Positions 1-6,468 of a stretch of 8,886 bases of DNA are shown here, in pieces. A model generated the notes under the pieces. The model did no database searches and was not told where the DNA came from. It saw only the letters and a program-made list of their open reading frames with translations. The number at the start of each line of letters is the position of its first letter. The first letter of the stretch is position 1. Source of the DNA: Halobacteria archaeon (GTDB lineage Bacteria; Pseudomonadota; Gammaproteobacteria; UBA9214); the NCBI GenBank assembly GCA_013041945.1, contig JABDRC010000322.1:1-8886 (forward strand), read 5' to 3'. The position numbers and the translations under genes were made by a program.

Positions 1-1
1 G

Positions 2-91
2 GTTACGGTGGTCTTTACGGCGGGAATCGCGGTACTGCTGTTGCTCGGAGGGCGTTCTTCGGGCGGGGACGACGAGGAGGAGGCGCCTTGA
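2..91 (+). CDS. C-terminal end of an upstream Mrp-cluster membrane subunit (partial)
   Basis: An open frame enters from the left edge and ends at TGA 89-91. The 29 visible residues are one hydrophobic helix (about residues 1-16 of the fragment, rich in V, L and A) followed by a short polar, acidic tail with a DDEEE run. The stop overlaps the TTG start of mnhB by four bases (TTGA), so it belongs to the same operon. By position, just before mnhB, it is probably a DUF4040/MbhD-type subunit, the piece that corresponds to part of the C-terminus of MrpA in fused systems. Another small Mrp subunit such as MnhG is possible. The fragment is too short to decide from sequence. That it is coding is fairly sure; its family is inference from context. 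Confidence 0.6.
   Translation, partial: VTVVFTAGIAVLLLLGGRSSGGDDEEEAP
76..80 (+). promoter_or_regulatory. Ribosome binding site for mnhB, supporting a TTG start
   Basis: GGAGG sits inside a longer purine run at 74-83, seven bases before TTG at 88. It lies within the acidic tail codons of the upstream gene. There is no ATG near the start of the MnhB reading frame, so this site is the main reason to accept TTG as the initiation codon. Confidence 0.65.
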
Positions 92-510
92 AAGGAAATC
101 TTGTCCTGCGGGTGGTATCGAAGTTTCTAATCCCCTTGATTGTCCTCTTCGCTTTATATGTTCAATTCCACGGTGACTTCGGTCCCGGCGGCGGCTTCCA
201 AGCCGGCGTGATCTTTGCGACCGCCTTCGTGCTGTACGACCTGGTGTTCGGTGATGGCAGTGCCCGCGCCGTGGTGCCGCCTGGCTGGCTGCACCGTCTC
301 GCCGCAGTCGGCGTCCTCATCTACGGTGGCGTCGGCATTTACTCACTGCTCGCCGGCCGGCCCTTCCTGGATTACTCAGCGCTGGCGGACGACCCGGTCC
401 ACGGCCAGCACCTCGGGGTCCTGCTGGTGGAGTTGGGCGTCGGTATCGCGGTGTTTTCGGTCGTGCTGCTGATCTTCTATGCCTTTTCCGGCCGGAGCTC
501 CCGCCGATGA
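88..510 (+). CDS. mnhB: Na+/H+ antiporter subunit MnhB (MrpB family)
   Basis: This is a 140-residue integral membrane protein of the MnhB/MrpB domain family, a small subunit of the Mrp cation/proton antiporter in the inner membrane. The family hallmark is plain near residues 28-41, where a helix ends in a G-D-F-G-P-G-G-G-F-Q-A-G motif. About four hydrophobic segments are visible: roughly residues 12-26, 36-54, 68-88 and 107-133. The length fits the family. Translation starts at TTG, chosen because a strong GGAGG lies seven bases upstream and the next possible starts would cut into the first helix. It overlaps the upstream gene by four bases (TTGA) and mnhC by four (ATGA), so expression is probably coupled. 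The small subunits are required for activity in studied Mrp systems, but their individual roles are not settled. Family assignment is secure; the exact transported ion cannot be read from the sequence. Confidence 0.93.
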   Translation: MKGNLVLRVVSKFLIPLIVLFALYVQFHGDFGPGGGFQAGVIFATAFVLYDLVFGDGSARAVVPPGWLHRLAAVGVLIYGGVGIYSLLAGRPFLDYSALADDPVHGQHLGVLLVELGVGIAVFSVVLLIFYAFSGRSSRR

Positions 511-914
511 ATTTTATGCCGGGGCACTTTAATTACCTCGTCGTCGTATTCCTGATGATGGCCGGCTTCTATGTGGTCATTGCCCAGGGTAATCTGGTGA
601 AAAAGCTCGTCGGACTGGGACTCTTCCAGGCGTCGGTGTTCATCCTCTACATCACCATGGGCAATCTGGCGGGGGGTCAGGCACCCATCATCGCCGAGGG
701 CGTGACTGCCTATTCCAGTCCGCTGCCACATGTGCTGATTCTCACCGCCATCGTGGTCGGCGTGGCCACCACTGCGGTCGGGCTGGCGCTGGTGGTGCGC
801 ATCCATGAAGCCTACGGCTCGGTGGAAGAGGACGAGATTCATGCCGAGGACCTGGCGCAGGATGAGGCCCCGCTGGATGCCGATGCGACCCGCGAGGACC
901 AGGCTGGCCAATGA
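507..914 (+). CDS. mnhC: Na+/H+ antiporter subunit MnhC (MrpC, NuoK-like)
   Basis: This 135-residue membrane protein belongs to the NuoK/MnhC family, the counterpart of the complex I subunit NuoK. Three helices are visible at about residues 8-24, 30-49 and 72-96. Family motifs are N-L-V-K-K-L-V-G-L near residue 29 and P-L-P-H-V-L-I-L-T-A-I-V-V-G-V-A-T near residue 73, both typical of MrpC. After the last helix comes a markedly acidic tail (about residues 105-135, many D and E) that should face the cytoplasm. It starts at the ATG of the ATGA overlap with mnhB, with GGAG at 494-497 nine bases upstream. An ATG three codons later is possible but less well placed. It ends in another ATGA overlap with the next gene. 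It should pack beside the MrpD-type subunits and help form the proton or ion path. Confidence 0.94.
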   Translation: MNFMPGHFNYLVVVFLMMAGFYVVIAQGNLVKKLVGLGLFQASVFILYITMGNLAGGQAPIIAEGVTAYSSPLPHVLILTAIVVGVATTAVGLALVVRIHEAYGSVEEDEIHAEDLAQDEAPLDADATREDQAGQ

Positions 915-2395
915 CCCTGTGGGATCACCTGCCGGTACTCGTGGTCATTATCCCGCTGATGGCCGGGCCTCTGTGCGTACTGACCGAGCACCCGCGCGCG
1001 GCATGGATTGTGGCGCTGGCAGCTGCCTGGCTGAGCTTCGCCGCAGCGGTCGTTCTGGCGGCCCAGGTTAGCGATACCGGCACCATCAGCTACCACCTAG
1101 GCGGTTGGGAGCCACCCTGGGGGATCGAGTACCGCATCGATACCCTCGGCTCGTACGTACTGCTCATAGTCACCGCCATCCCCGCCCTCGTGCTGGTGGC
1201 GGCCAAGGAAAGCGTGGTTCATGAAATCCCCGAGTCGTTGATCGCGCGCTTCTACGGCGCCTTCATGCTGGCCTTCGCCGGCCTTGCGGGCATCGTCGCC
1301 ACAGGTGATGCCTTTAACGTGTTCGTGTTCCTGGAAATCTCTTCATTGTCATCCTATGCGTTGATCAGCATGGGGCGGGACCGCCGCGCACTGACTGCCT
1401 CGTTTGAATATCTGGTGATGGGTACTATTGGCGCCACCTTCATCCTGATCGGCATCGGCTTCCTTTACATGATGACCGGCACGCTGAATATGCAGGATCT
1501 GGCGGAGCGGCTGCCGGCGGTATTGGAAACCCGCGCCGTGCGGGCAGGCTTCGCGTTCCTCACGGTGGGTATCGGCCTCAAACTGGCGATGTTCCCACTG
1601 CACCTTTGGCTGCCGAACGCATACGCCTATGCCCCGTCAGCGGTGACGGCGTTTCTCGCCGCGACCGCGACCAAGGTCGCAGTCTATGCATTGCTGCGTT
1701 TTCTGTTTGACGTTTTCGGTTTCGAGTTCGCGCTGCGGGATATGCCGCTGGACCACATCCTGATGATCCTCGGACTGGCAGGTATTCTGACCGCATCGCT
1801 GGTCGCTGTGTTCCAGGAGGACATCAAACGCATGCTGGCCTATTCCAGCGTCGCCCAGATCGGCTACATGGTGCTGGGCATCAGTCTGGCCTCGACCACA
1901 GGTGTCATCGCGGCGACGCTGCATGTGTTCAATCACGCACTGATGAAGGGCGTCCTGTTTCTCGCGCTTGGAGCAGTCGTGTACCGCATAGGCGGTGTCA
2001 CTTTGCGGGATTTCGCCGGTCTGGGGCGACGCATGCCTTGGACCATGGCGTCGATCGTGCTCGGTGGCCTCAGCCTGATCGGCGTGCCACCCACCGTCGG
2101 ATTCATCACCAAGTGGTATTTGTTGCTGGGCACGCTGGAGCAGGGCCTGTGGCCAGTGGCCATACTGGTGCTGATCGGTTCATTACTGGCTTTGTTGTAC
2201 GTCTGGAAACTTGTGGAGGCGGCCTACTTTGAACCCGTCCCGGAAGGCGCCGCGACTGTGCGCGAGGCACCCTGGTCGATGCTGCTGCCAATCTGGCTGC
2301 TGGTCGGCGCCAACATCTATTTCGGCATGCACACCGAGGTCACGGTGGGCCTGGCAACGCAGGCAGCCAACGAACTGATGGGATTGCGGCCATGA
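911..2395 (+). CDS. mnhD: Na+/H+ antiporter subunit MnhD (MrpD), first copy (D1)
   Basis: This 494-residue, roughly 14-helix protein of the proton-conducting membrane transporter family is related to NuoM/NuoN and to MrpD. The residues known in this family to carry protons are all present: Glu142 in helix 5 (F-L-E-I-S-S), Lys224 in helix 7 (I-G-L-K-L-A-M-F-P-L-H-L-W-L-P, with His231), Lys255 in helix 8 (A-T-K-V-A-V-Y) and Lys401 in helix 12 (G-F-I-T-K-W-Y). Lys at the last position, rather than the Glu of NuoM, is as in MrpD. His338, His342 and Lys346 in another buried helix are also typical. It should be the main proton-translocating subunit of the complex. The start is the ATG overlapping mnhC by four bases; a GAGGA at 894-898 is the only Shine-Dalgarno-like site, so coupling from mnhC may matter. 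It overlaps the next gene by four bases. Confidence 0.94.
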   Translation: MTLWDHLPVLVVIIPLMAGPLCVLTEHPRAAWIVALAAAWLSFAAAVVLAAQVSDTGTISYHLGGWEPPWGIEYRIDTLGSYVLLIVTAIPALVLVAAKESVVHEIPESLIARFYGAFMLAFAGLAGIVATGDAFNVFVFLEISSLSSYALISMGRDRRALTASFEYLVMGTIGATFILIGIGFLYMMTGTLNMQDLAERLPAVLETRAVRAGFAFLTVGIGLKLAMFPLHLWLPNAYAYAPSAVTAFLAATATKVAVYALLRFLFDVFGFEFALRDMPLDHILMILGLAGILTASLVAVFQEDIKRMLAYSSVAQIGYMVLGISLASTTGVIAATLHVFNHALMKGVLFLALGAVVYRIGGVTLRDFAGLGRRMPWTMASIVLGGLSLIGVPPTVGFITKWYLLLGTLEQGLWPVAILVLIGSLLALLYVWKLVEAAYFEPVPEGAATVREAPWSMLLPIWLLVGANIYFGMHTEVTVGLATQAANELMGLRP

Positions 2396-3855
2396 GTCCG
2401 GAGCAGTTGCTGACCTGGATCCCGCTGGTGCCGTTGCTTGCGGCTTTCGGCGTCGTCGCCGCACGCGCCAATCCAGACCTGCGCGAAGGGGTCAGCATCG
2501 GCGCGGGTGTGATCCTGTTCCTGCTGGTCGCCGGCCTGGCTGCGACCATCAACTGGGAAGCACCGCCCACGCTGGTGATCGCGACACCAGTGGTCGGCGT
2601 GTCACTGGCACTGACACCAGAACCGCTCGGTATGTTGTTCGCGCTGGTCGCCAGTCTACTGTGGCCGATCACGACCGTGTACGCAGTCGGGTATATGCGA
2701 GCGCACCACGAACAGAACCAGACCCGCTTTTATACCGCGTTCGCCGTCTCGATCGCTGCCGCGATGTGCATCGCACTGGCCGGCAACATGCTTACCCTGT
2801 TCGTGTTCTACGAGGTGCTGTCGATCTCGACCTATCCGTTGGTCACACATGCCGGTACCGACAAGGCGAAACGTGCCGGCCGGGTCTACCTCGGACTGCT
2901 GATGGGTACGTCGATCGGCTTCATGCTGTTGGCGATGGTTTGGACCTGGAGTCTGACCGGCACGCTCGACTTCAAGCCGGGGGGCGTGTTCAACGACGAG
3001 GTCAGCGGCGGCGTGCTCGGCGTCCTGCTGTTATTATACGTATTCGGAACAGGCAAGGCCGCGCTGATGCCGTTCCATCGCTGGTTGCCGGCGGCGATGG
3101 TCGCGCCGACACCGGTTTCGGCTCTGCTGCACGCGGTAGCCGTGGTCAAGGCGGGTGTGTTTACCGTGCTCAAGGTCAGTGTGTACATTTTTGGTCTGGA
3201 CCGCATCGAACAAATGCTGATTGCCGAGTGGCTGGTCGCACTGGCCGCGCTTACCATTGTGCTCGCCTCGACGATTGCACTGCGCCAGGACAACTTCAAG
3301 GCCCGCCTCGCCTACTCCACTGTCAGCCAGCTGTCATACATCACTATGGGCGCGTTGCTTGGCGTCGCCGCCGGCGCGATCGGCGGCGGTCTGCATATCG
3401 CGATGCACGCCTTTGGCAAGATCACCCTGTTCTTCTGCGCCGGAGCGGTGCTGGTCACGGCGCACAAGGCGAAAATCAGCGAACTCGACGGCATCGGCCG
3501 GCGTATGCCCTGGACCATGGGGGCATTTACAATTGGTGCGGTCTCGATGATCGGCGCACCGCCGTTCGCGGGCTTCGTGTCGAAGTGGTATCTGCTCAGC
3601 GGCGCGTTGCAGACCGAGCAGATGATTGCCGTCGCCGCGCTCATCATCTCGACCCTGTTGAACGCTGCTTATTTCATGCCGATCGTCTACGCAGCCTTCT
3701 TTAAACCAGAGGACGACGGCCACGGACCCGCCACTCACGGCGAGGCACCGCTACCAATCGTGCTGGCGCTGGGTACGACCGCGCTGCTCACGATACTGAT
3801 ATTCTTCTTTCCGGGCATACCGCTGTCGCTTGTCCAGCAGATGGTGGGGGGCTGA
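2392..3855 (+). CDS. Second antiporter-like subunit (D2), MrpD family with NuoL/MrpA-like features
   Basis: This 487-residue polytopic membrane protein belongs to the same superfamily as D1 but is clearly diverged from it. The proton-path residues are complete: Glu141 (F-V-F-Y-E-V-L-S), Lys222 with His229 (G-T-G-K-A-A-L-M-P-F-H-R-W-L-P), Lys253 and Lys398 (F-V-S-K-W-Y). His247 in L-L-H-A-V-A-V-V-K-A-G-V-F is characteristic of NuoL and the MrpA N-terminal domain rather than MrpD. It lacks the long C-terminal lateral helix of NuoL and the extra C-terminal domains of MrpA, and its length matches MrpD. Such proteins are usually annotated as monovalent cation/proton antiporter subunit D family. 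My inference is that it fills the place of the MrpA N-terminal domain in a cluster where MrpA is split. It overlaps D1 by four bases and the next gene by one (TGATG). Confidence 0.88.
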   Translation: MSPEQLLTWIPLVPLLAAFGVVAARANPDLREGVSIGAGVILFLLVAGLAATINWEAPPTLVIATPVVGVSLALTPEPLGMLFALVASLLWPITTVYAVGYMRAHHEQNQTRFYTAFAVSIAAAMCIALAGNMLTLFVFYEVLSISTYPLVTHAGTDKAKRAGRVYLGLLMGTSIGFMLLAMVWTWSLTGTLDFKPGGVFNDEVSGGVLGVLLLLYVFGTGKAALMPFHRWLPAAMVAPTPVSALLHAVAVVKAGVFTVLKVSVYIFGLDRIEQMLIAEWLVALAALTIVLASTIALRQDNFKARLAYSTVSQLSYITMGALLGVAAGAIGGGLHIAMHAFGKITLFFCAGAVLVTAHKAKISELDGIGRRMPWTMGAFTIGAVSMIGAPPFAGFVSKWYLLSGALQTEQMIAVAALIISTLLNAAYFMPIVYAAFFKPEDDGHGPATHGEAPLPIVLALGTTALLTILIFFFPGIPLSLVQQMVGG

Positions 3856-4154
3856 TGAATACGCCACGAAAAGATCCCAAGACCCAAACGGGTCAGGATG
3901 AACGCAAGCACTGGCTGTACCGCAGCGAGAACCTGCCCAAGTTGTGGTTGATCCAGATCGTCATACTGGTGCTGGCCCTGTTGCCGGAGTTCTTTATCCA
4001 TCACCACGCGCATATCGAGCAGTCCGGTTTCACCCTCGATACAAGTTTCGGCTTCTTCGCCTGGTATGGCTTCATAGCCTGTACCGGTATGGTCGCTTTG
4101 GCAAAGATCCTCGGCATCTTTCTGAAACGCAAGGATACTTACTATGATGAGTGA
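3855..4154 (+). CDS. Small two-helix membrane protein of unknown function in the Mrp operon
   Basis: This 99-residue protein matches none of the named Mrp subunits A-G. The N-terminal 28 residues are charged, with many K, R, D and E. Two hydrophobic helices follow at about residues 29-48 and 65-90, and the C-terminus is K-R-K-D-T-Y-Y-D-E. Between the helices, directly after Glu45, lies a histidine cluster H-H-H-A-H at residues 49-53. Basic residues at both ends suggest both termini face the cytoplasm and the histidine loop faces the periplasm. It starts at ATG 3855, overlapping the D2 stop by one base, with a G-rich Shine-Dalgarno-like run at 3844-3851. It overlaps D3 by 11 bases, so it is co-translated with antiporter subunits and is probably an accessory subunit. 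I recall similar small proteins from related operons but cannot name a family. Confidence 0.85.
   Translation: MNTPRKDPKTQTGQDERKHWLYRSENLPKLWLIQIVILVLALLPEFFIHHHAHIEQSGFTLDTSFGFFAWYGFIACTGMVALAKILGIFLKRKDTYYDE
4131..4135 (+). promoter_or_regulatory. Ribosome binding site for the third antiporter subunit
   Basis: AAGGA lies eight bases before ATG 4144 and eleven before a second in-frame ATG at 4147. The spacing favours the first ATG, giving a protein that begins Met-Met-Ser. The site is inside the end of the preceding small gene. Confidence 0.5.
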
Positions 4155-5832
4155 GTTCGCGTTTCCGCCCGGCCTGATCATGGTGCTCGGCGCCATGCTG
4201 ATCCCGCTGCTTGGCGAGCGCCAGCGGCTTTTCGCACTGCTTGGCCTGCCGGTGCTCACCCTGGGCGCGGTGTGGGGCCTGCCTGCGGACGCCTCGGTGC
4301 AGCTGGCCTTCCTCGATTACACGCTCGAGCCGGTGCGTTCGACCGCCGAGGGCCGGCTGTTCGCCACAGTGTTCGCGATCATGGCCTTTGCCGGCGGCCT
4401 GTATGCGCATCGCCAGGCGACCACCACCGAACTGACCGCGGCGTTCGTCTACGCCGGCTCGGCTATCGGTGTGACTTTTGCCGGCGACCTGTTGACCCTG
4501 TTTGTCTTCTGGGAGGTCATGGCGCTCGGTTCGACCGTCGTGGTCTGGTCGGGCGGTACGCAGACTGCTTACCGTGCGGGCATCCGTTACCTGCTGATCC
4601 ATCTGCTCGGCGGCGTCGTGCTGATGGTCGGAATCGTCGCACATGCCATCGATACCGGTTCACTCAATTTCACCGCTATGCAGCCGGAAAGTCTCGGCAC
4701 CTGGCTGATCCTTTTTGGCTTCCTGGTCAATGCCGGGGCGCCACCACTGTCCGCCTGGATCCCCGATGCCTACCCGGAGGCAAGCCCGAGCGGCACGGTA
4801 TTCCTGTCGGCGTTTACGACCAAGACCGCGGTATTTGCCCTGCTGGTCGGCTTTCCCGGTGCCGACATCCTGGTGCCGATCGGCCTGTACATGGTGTTCT
4901 ACGGCATCATCTATGCGCTGCTCGAGAACGATATGCGCCGCATCCTCGCCTATTCGATCGTTAACCAGGTCGGCTTTATGGTCGCGGCGATCGGCATTGG
5001 CACCTCGATAGCGCTGAACGGCGCCGCTGCGCACGCGTTCGCGCACATCATCTACAAGGCCCTGCTGTTGATGTCGGCCGGCAGCGTGCTGCTGATGACC
5101 GGCAAGCGCAAGTGTACCGACCTCGGCGGTCTGTTCCAGAGCATGCCGATCACCGCAACCCACGGCATCATCGGTGCCCTGTCGATCTCGGCGTTCCCGT
5201 TCACCTCGGGCTTCGTGACCAAATCACTCGAGACCCAGGCCGCCGCCAACGAGGGCATGCTGCTGGTGTGGCTGCTGCTATTGGCCGCATCCGCCGGGGT
5301 GTTCCTGCACGCCGGTATCAAGTTCCCCTGGTTCGTATTCTTCCAGAAGGACTCGGGGCTGCGTCCGCCCGAGGCGCCGGCCAATCTGCGCCTGGCGATG
5401 TGGCTGTTCTCGTTTCTTTGTCTGGCGATCGGCATCTACCCGCAGCCGCTGTACGCAATCCTGCCCTATCCGATCGACTACCAGCCTTACACCGTCGATC
5501 ATCTGGTGACCCAGTTCCAGGTGCTGCTGTTTGCGGGTTTCGCGTTCTTCATCATGCTGAAGCAGATGCGCCGGACGCTGACCATCAGTCTTGATTTCGA
5601 CTGGTTCTACCGCAAGTTCTTCAACGAGATCGGCAACGAGTTCACCGGGCGTACCAGCATCGCGCGCGGTATACAGGAACAGAAGGCTGTGGCCGCAATT
5701 GGTCGGGTGATCGACAAACTGTACCGCCACCATGGGCCGCAGGGCATATTGGCTCGTGCATGGCCGACCGGAAGCATGGTGATCTGGGTGGCCGTGATGC
5801 TGGGGCTGTCGCTGGTGCTGTACTACATCTGA
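4144..5832 (+). CDS. Third, divergent antiporter-like subunit (D3) of the MrpD family
   Basis: This 562-residue polytopic protein of the proton-conducting membrane transporter family is longer than D1 and D2. Glu124 (V-F-W-E-V-M-A-L), Lys227 (F-T-T-K-T-A-V-F) and Lys360 (G-F-V-T-K-S) match conserved positions, and Lys305 follows His-rich helix residues 297 and 301. However, the helix-7 position that is Lys224 in D1 and Lys222 in D2 is Asn196 here: in all three proteins it lies exactly 31 residues before the helix-8 Lys. The following conserved His is Ser203. The loop after it reads W-I-P-D-A-Y-P-E-A-S, a signature I associate with a distinct MrpD-like subgroup. The C-terminus adds a polar, amphipathic stretch (about 474-541) and a final helix (543-561). 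It should be a membrane subunit of the same complex, but one with an altered proton path. The start is ATG 4144, supported by AAGGA; the gene overlaps its neighbour by 11 bases. Confidence 0.9.
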   Translation: MMSEFAFPPGLIMVLGAMLIPLLGERQRLFALLGLPVLTLGAVWGLPADASVQLAFLDYTLEPVRSTAEGRLFATVFAIMAFAGGLYAHRQATTTELTAAFVYAGSAIGVTFAGDLLTLFVFWEVMALGSTVVVWSGGTQTAYRAGIRYLLIHLLGGVVLMVGIVAHAIDTGSLNFTAMQPESLGTWLILFGFLVNAGAPPLSAWIPDAYPEASPSGTVFLSAFTTKTAVFALLVGFPGADILVPIGLYMVFYGIIYALLENDMRRILAYSIVNQVGFMVAAIGIGTSIALNGAAAHAFAHIIYKALLLMSAGSVLLMTGKRKCTDLGGLFQSMPITATHGIIGALSISAFPFTSGFVTKSLETQAAANEGMLLVWLLLLAASAGVFLHAGIKFPWFVFFQKDSGLRPPEAPANLRLAMWLFSFLCLAIGIYPQPLYAILPYPIDYQPYTVDHLVTQFQVLLFAGFAFFIMLKQMRRTLTISLDFDWFYRKFFNEIGNEFTGRTSIARGIQEQKAVAAIGRVIDKLYRHHGPQGILARAWPTGSMVIWVAVMLGLSLVLYYI

Positions 5833-5853
5833 CACCTTGCGCAGGGTGTCAGA
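5828..5853 (+). terminator. Hairpin at the end of the antiporter operon, possible terminator
   Basis: A perfect nine-base-pair inverted repeat, T-CTGACACC with GGTGTCAG-A, can extend by a T-G and a T-A pair to a loop of GCGC. The left arm contains the TGA stop of D3. No run of T follows on either strand, so this is not a classic intrinsic terminator. It may instead protect the mRNA 3' end or assist termination between the two convergent operons. It is the most stable-looking structure in the 192-base gap at 5833-6024; I see no gene in that gap. Confidence 0.5.
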
Positions 5854-6024
5854 GTAAGAAGGACCGCGAAGTAAACACTGTCAGTTCGTTATTCTAGACA
5901 ACGCGATTATTCCAGACGGGATTCAGTGCTGCCCGGCGAGCTGACCAGATTCTTCCGGTTTACCCTGCGCCCGTACGCCCTGTTACCGTGCGCTGCCTGA
6001 ATATTTACGGCGCACAGCGCCTCT

Positions 6025-6465
6025 TCATGCACTGGCAAGGCGTGATTGTTGCGCAAACAATGCTTCGGCCTGCTGTTTCATGAGGTCCACGATCGCATAT
6101 ACACCCACATGGCGATTGGGCGAAAGATGTTCGCCAAGGTTGAGATGCTCAAACACCTCGTCCAGGTCCAGCTGCCGGATTTCCTGCACCGTTTTACCCG
6201 AGGCGAGTTTGATCAGTAATGCGAGTACGCCCTTGATGACTGCAGTATCGCATTCACCCTCGAAGCATACCCGGTCACTGCCGACAGGATCCGGATAGGC
6301 CCGGATCCAGACCTTGCTCATACATGCCTTGACCCGGCGATCCCCGGTCCGGTTCGCCTCCGGCATATTGGGTAGATTCTCGCCCAGCTCGATCAGGTAT
6401 TGATAGCGACTTTCCCAGTCGCCCAGAATCTCGAAGGCCTCGACGATATCGTTCAACTCGGTCAT
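6025..6465 (-). CDS. sufE: SufE, sulfur acceptor/relay protein for cysteine desulfurase
   Basis: This 146-residue soluble cytoplasmic protein is of the SufE/CsdE family. SufE takes persulfide sulfur from the cysteine desulfurase SufS onto a conserved cysteine and passes it to SufB of the SufBCD scaffold. The active cysteine is Cys48 in V-K-A-C-M-S-K-V-W-I; many relatives have Gly before the Cys where Ala is seen here. Other family features are the N-terminal helix with D-W-E-S-R-Y-Q-Y-L-I-E-L-G and the C-terminal part with L-D-L-D-E-V-F-E-H-L near residues 119-128. The length is normal. The ATG at 6465 is preceded by GGGAG, and only three bases separate it from the stop of the A-type carrier gene upstream, so the two are co-transcribed. 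It is the last gene of this SUF operon. Confidence 0.93.
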   Translation of the reverse strand: MTELNDIVEAFEILGDWESRYQYLIELGENLPNMPEANRTGDRRVKACMSKVWIRAYPDPVGSDRVCFEGECDTAVIKGVLALLIKLASGKTVQEIRQLDLDEVFEHLNLGEHLSPNRHVGVYAIVDLMKQQAEALFAQQSRLASA

Positions 6466-6468
6466 GAC

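Noticed and set aside
2661..3704. A 347-codon open frame on the + strand in another phase of the D2 gene
   Set aside because: Its translation is Arg-rich without helices or motifs, as expected from an out-of-frame reading of GC-rich coding DNA, while the D2 frame carries all family residues.
4272..4964. A 230-codon open frame inside the D3 gene
   Set aside because: It is an out-of-phase reading of D3 with Arg/Pro/Cys-rich composition and no recognisable domain.
911..5832. Part of a complex I (nuo) operon, a membrane-bound hydrogenase, or a DabAB inorganic carbon transporter
   Set aside because: MnhB and MrpC-type motifs are Mrp-specific, and no hydrogenase, quinone-reductase or DabA-like (DUF2309) gene is visible; genes outside the window could change this.
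5278..5835. A 185-codon antisense open frame over the end of D3
   Set aside because: His/Gln/Arg-rich mirror of the D3 coding frame; no motif and no plausible start region.
5891..5917. Two near-identical nine-base words (ATTCTAGAC and ATTCCAGAC) 18 bases apart, considered as an operator
   Set aside because: They sit in a convergent intergenic region where no promoter is expected and one base differs; no third copy is seen.
5988..6015. Inverted repeat GTGCGC / GCGCAC with a loop of about 16 bases just downstream of sufE, considered as the SUF operon terminator
   Set aside because: Short stem, mismatched when extended on the minus strand, long loop and no T-tract; likely chance in GC-rich DNA.
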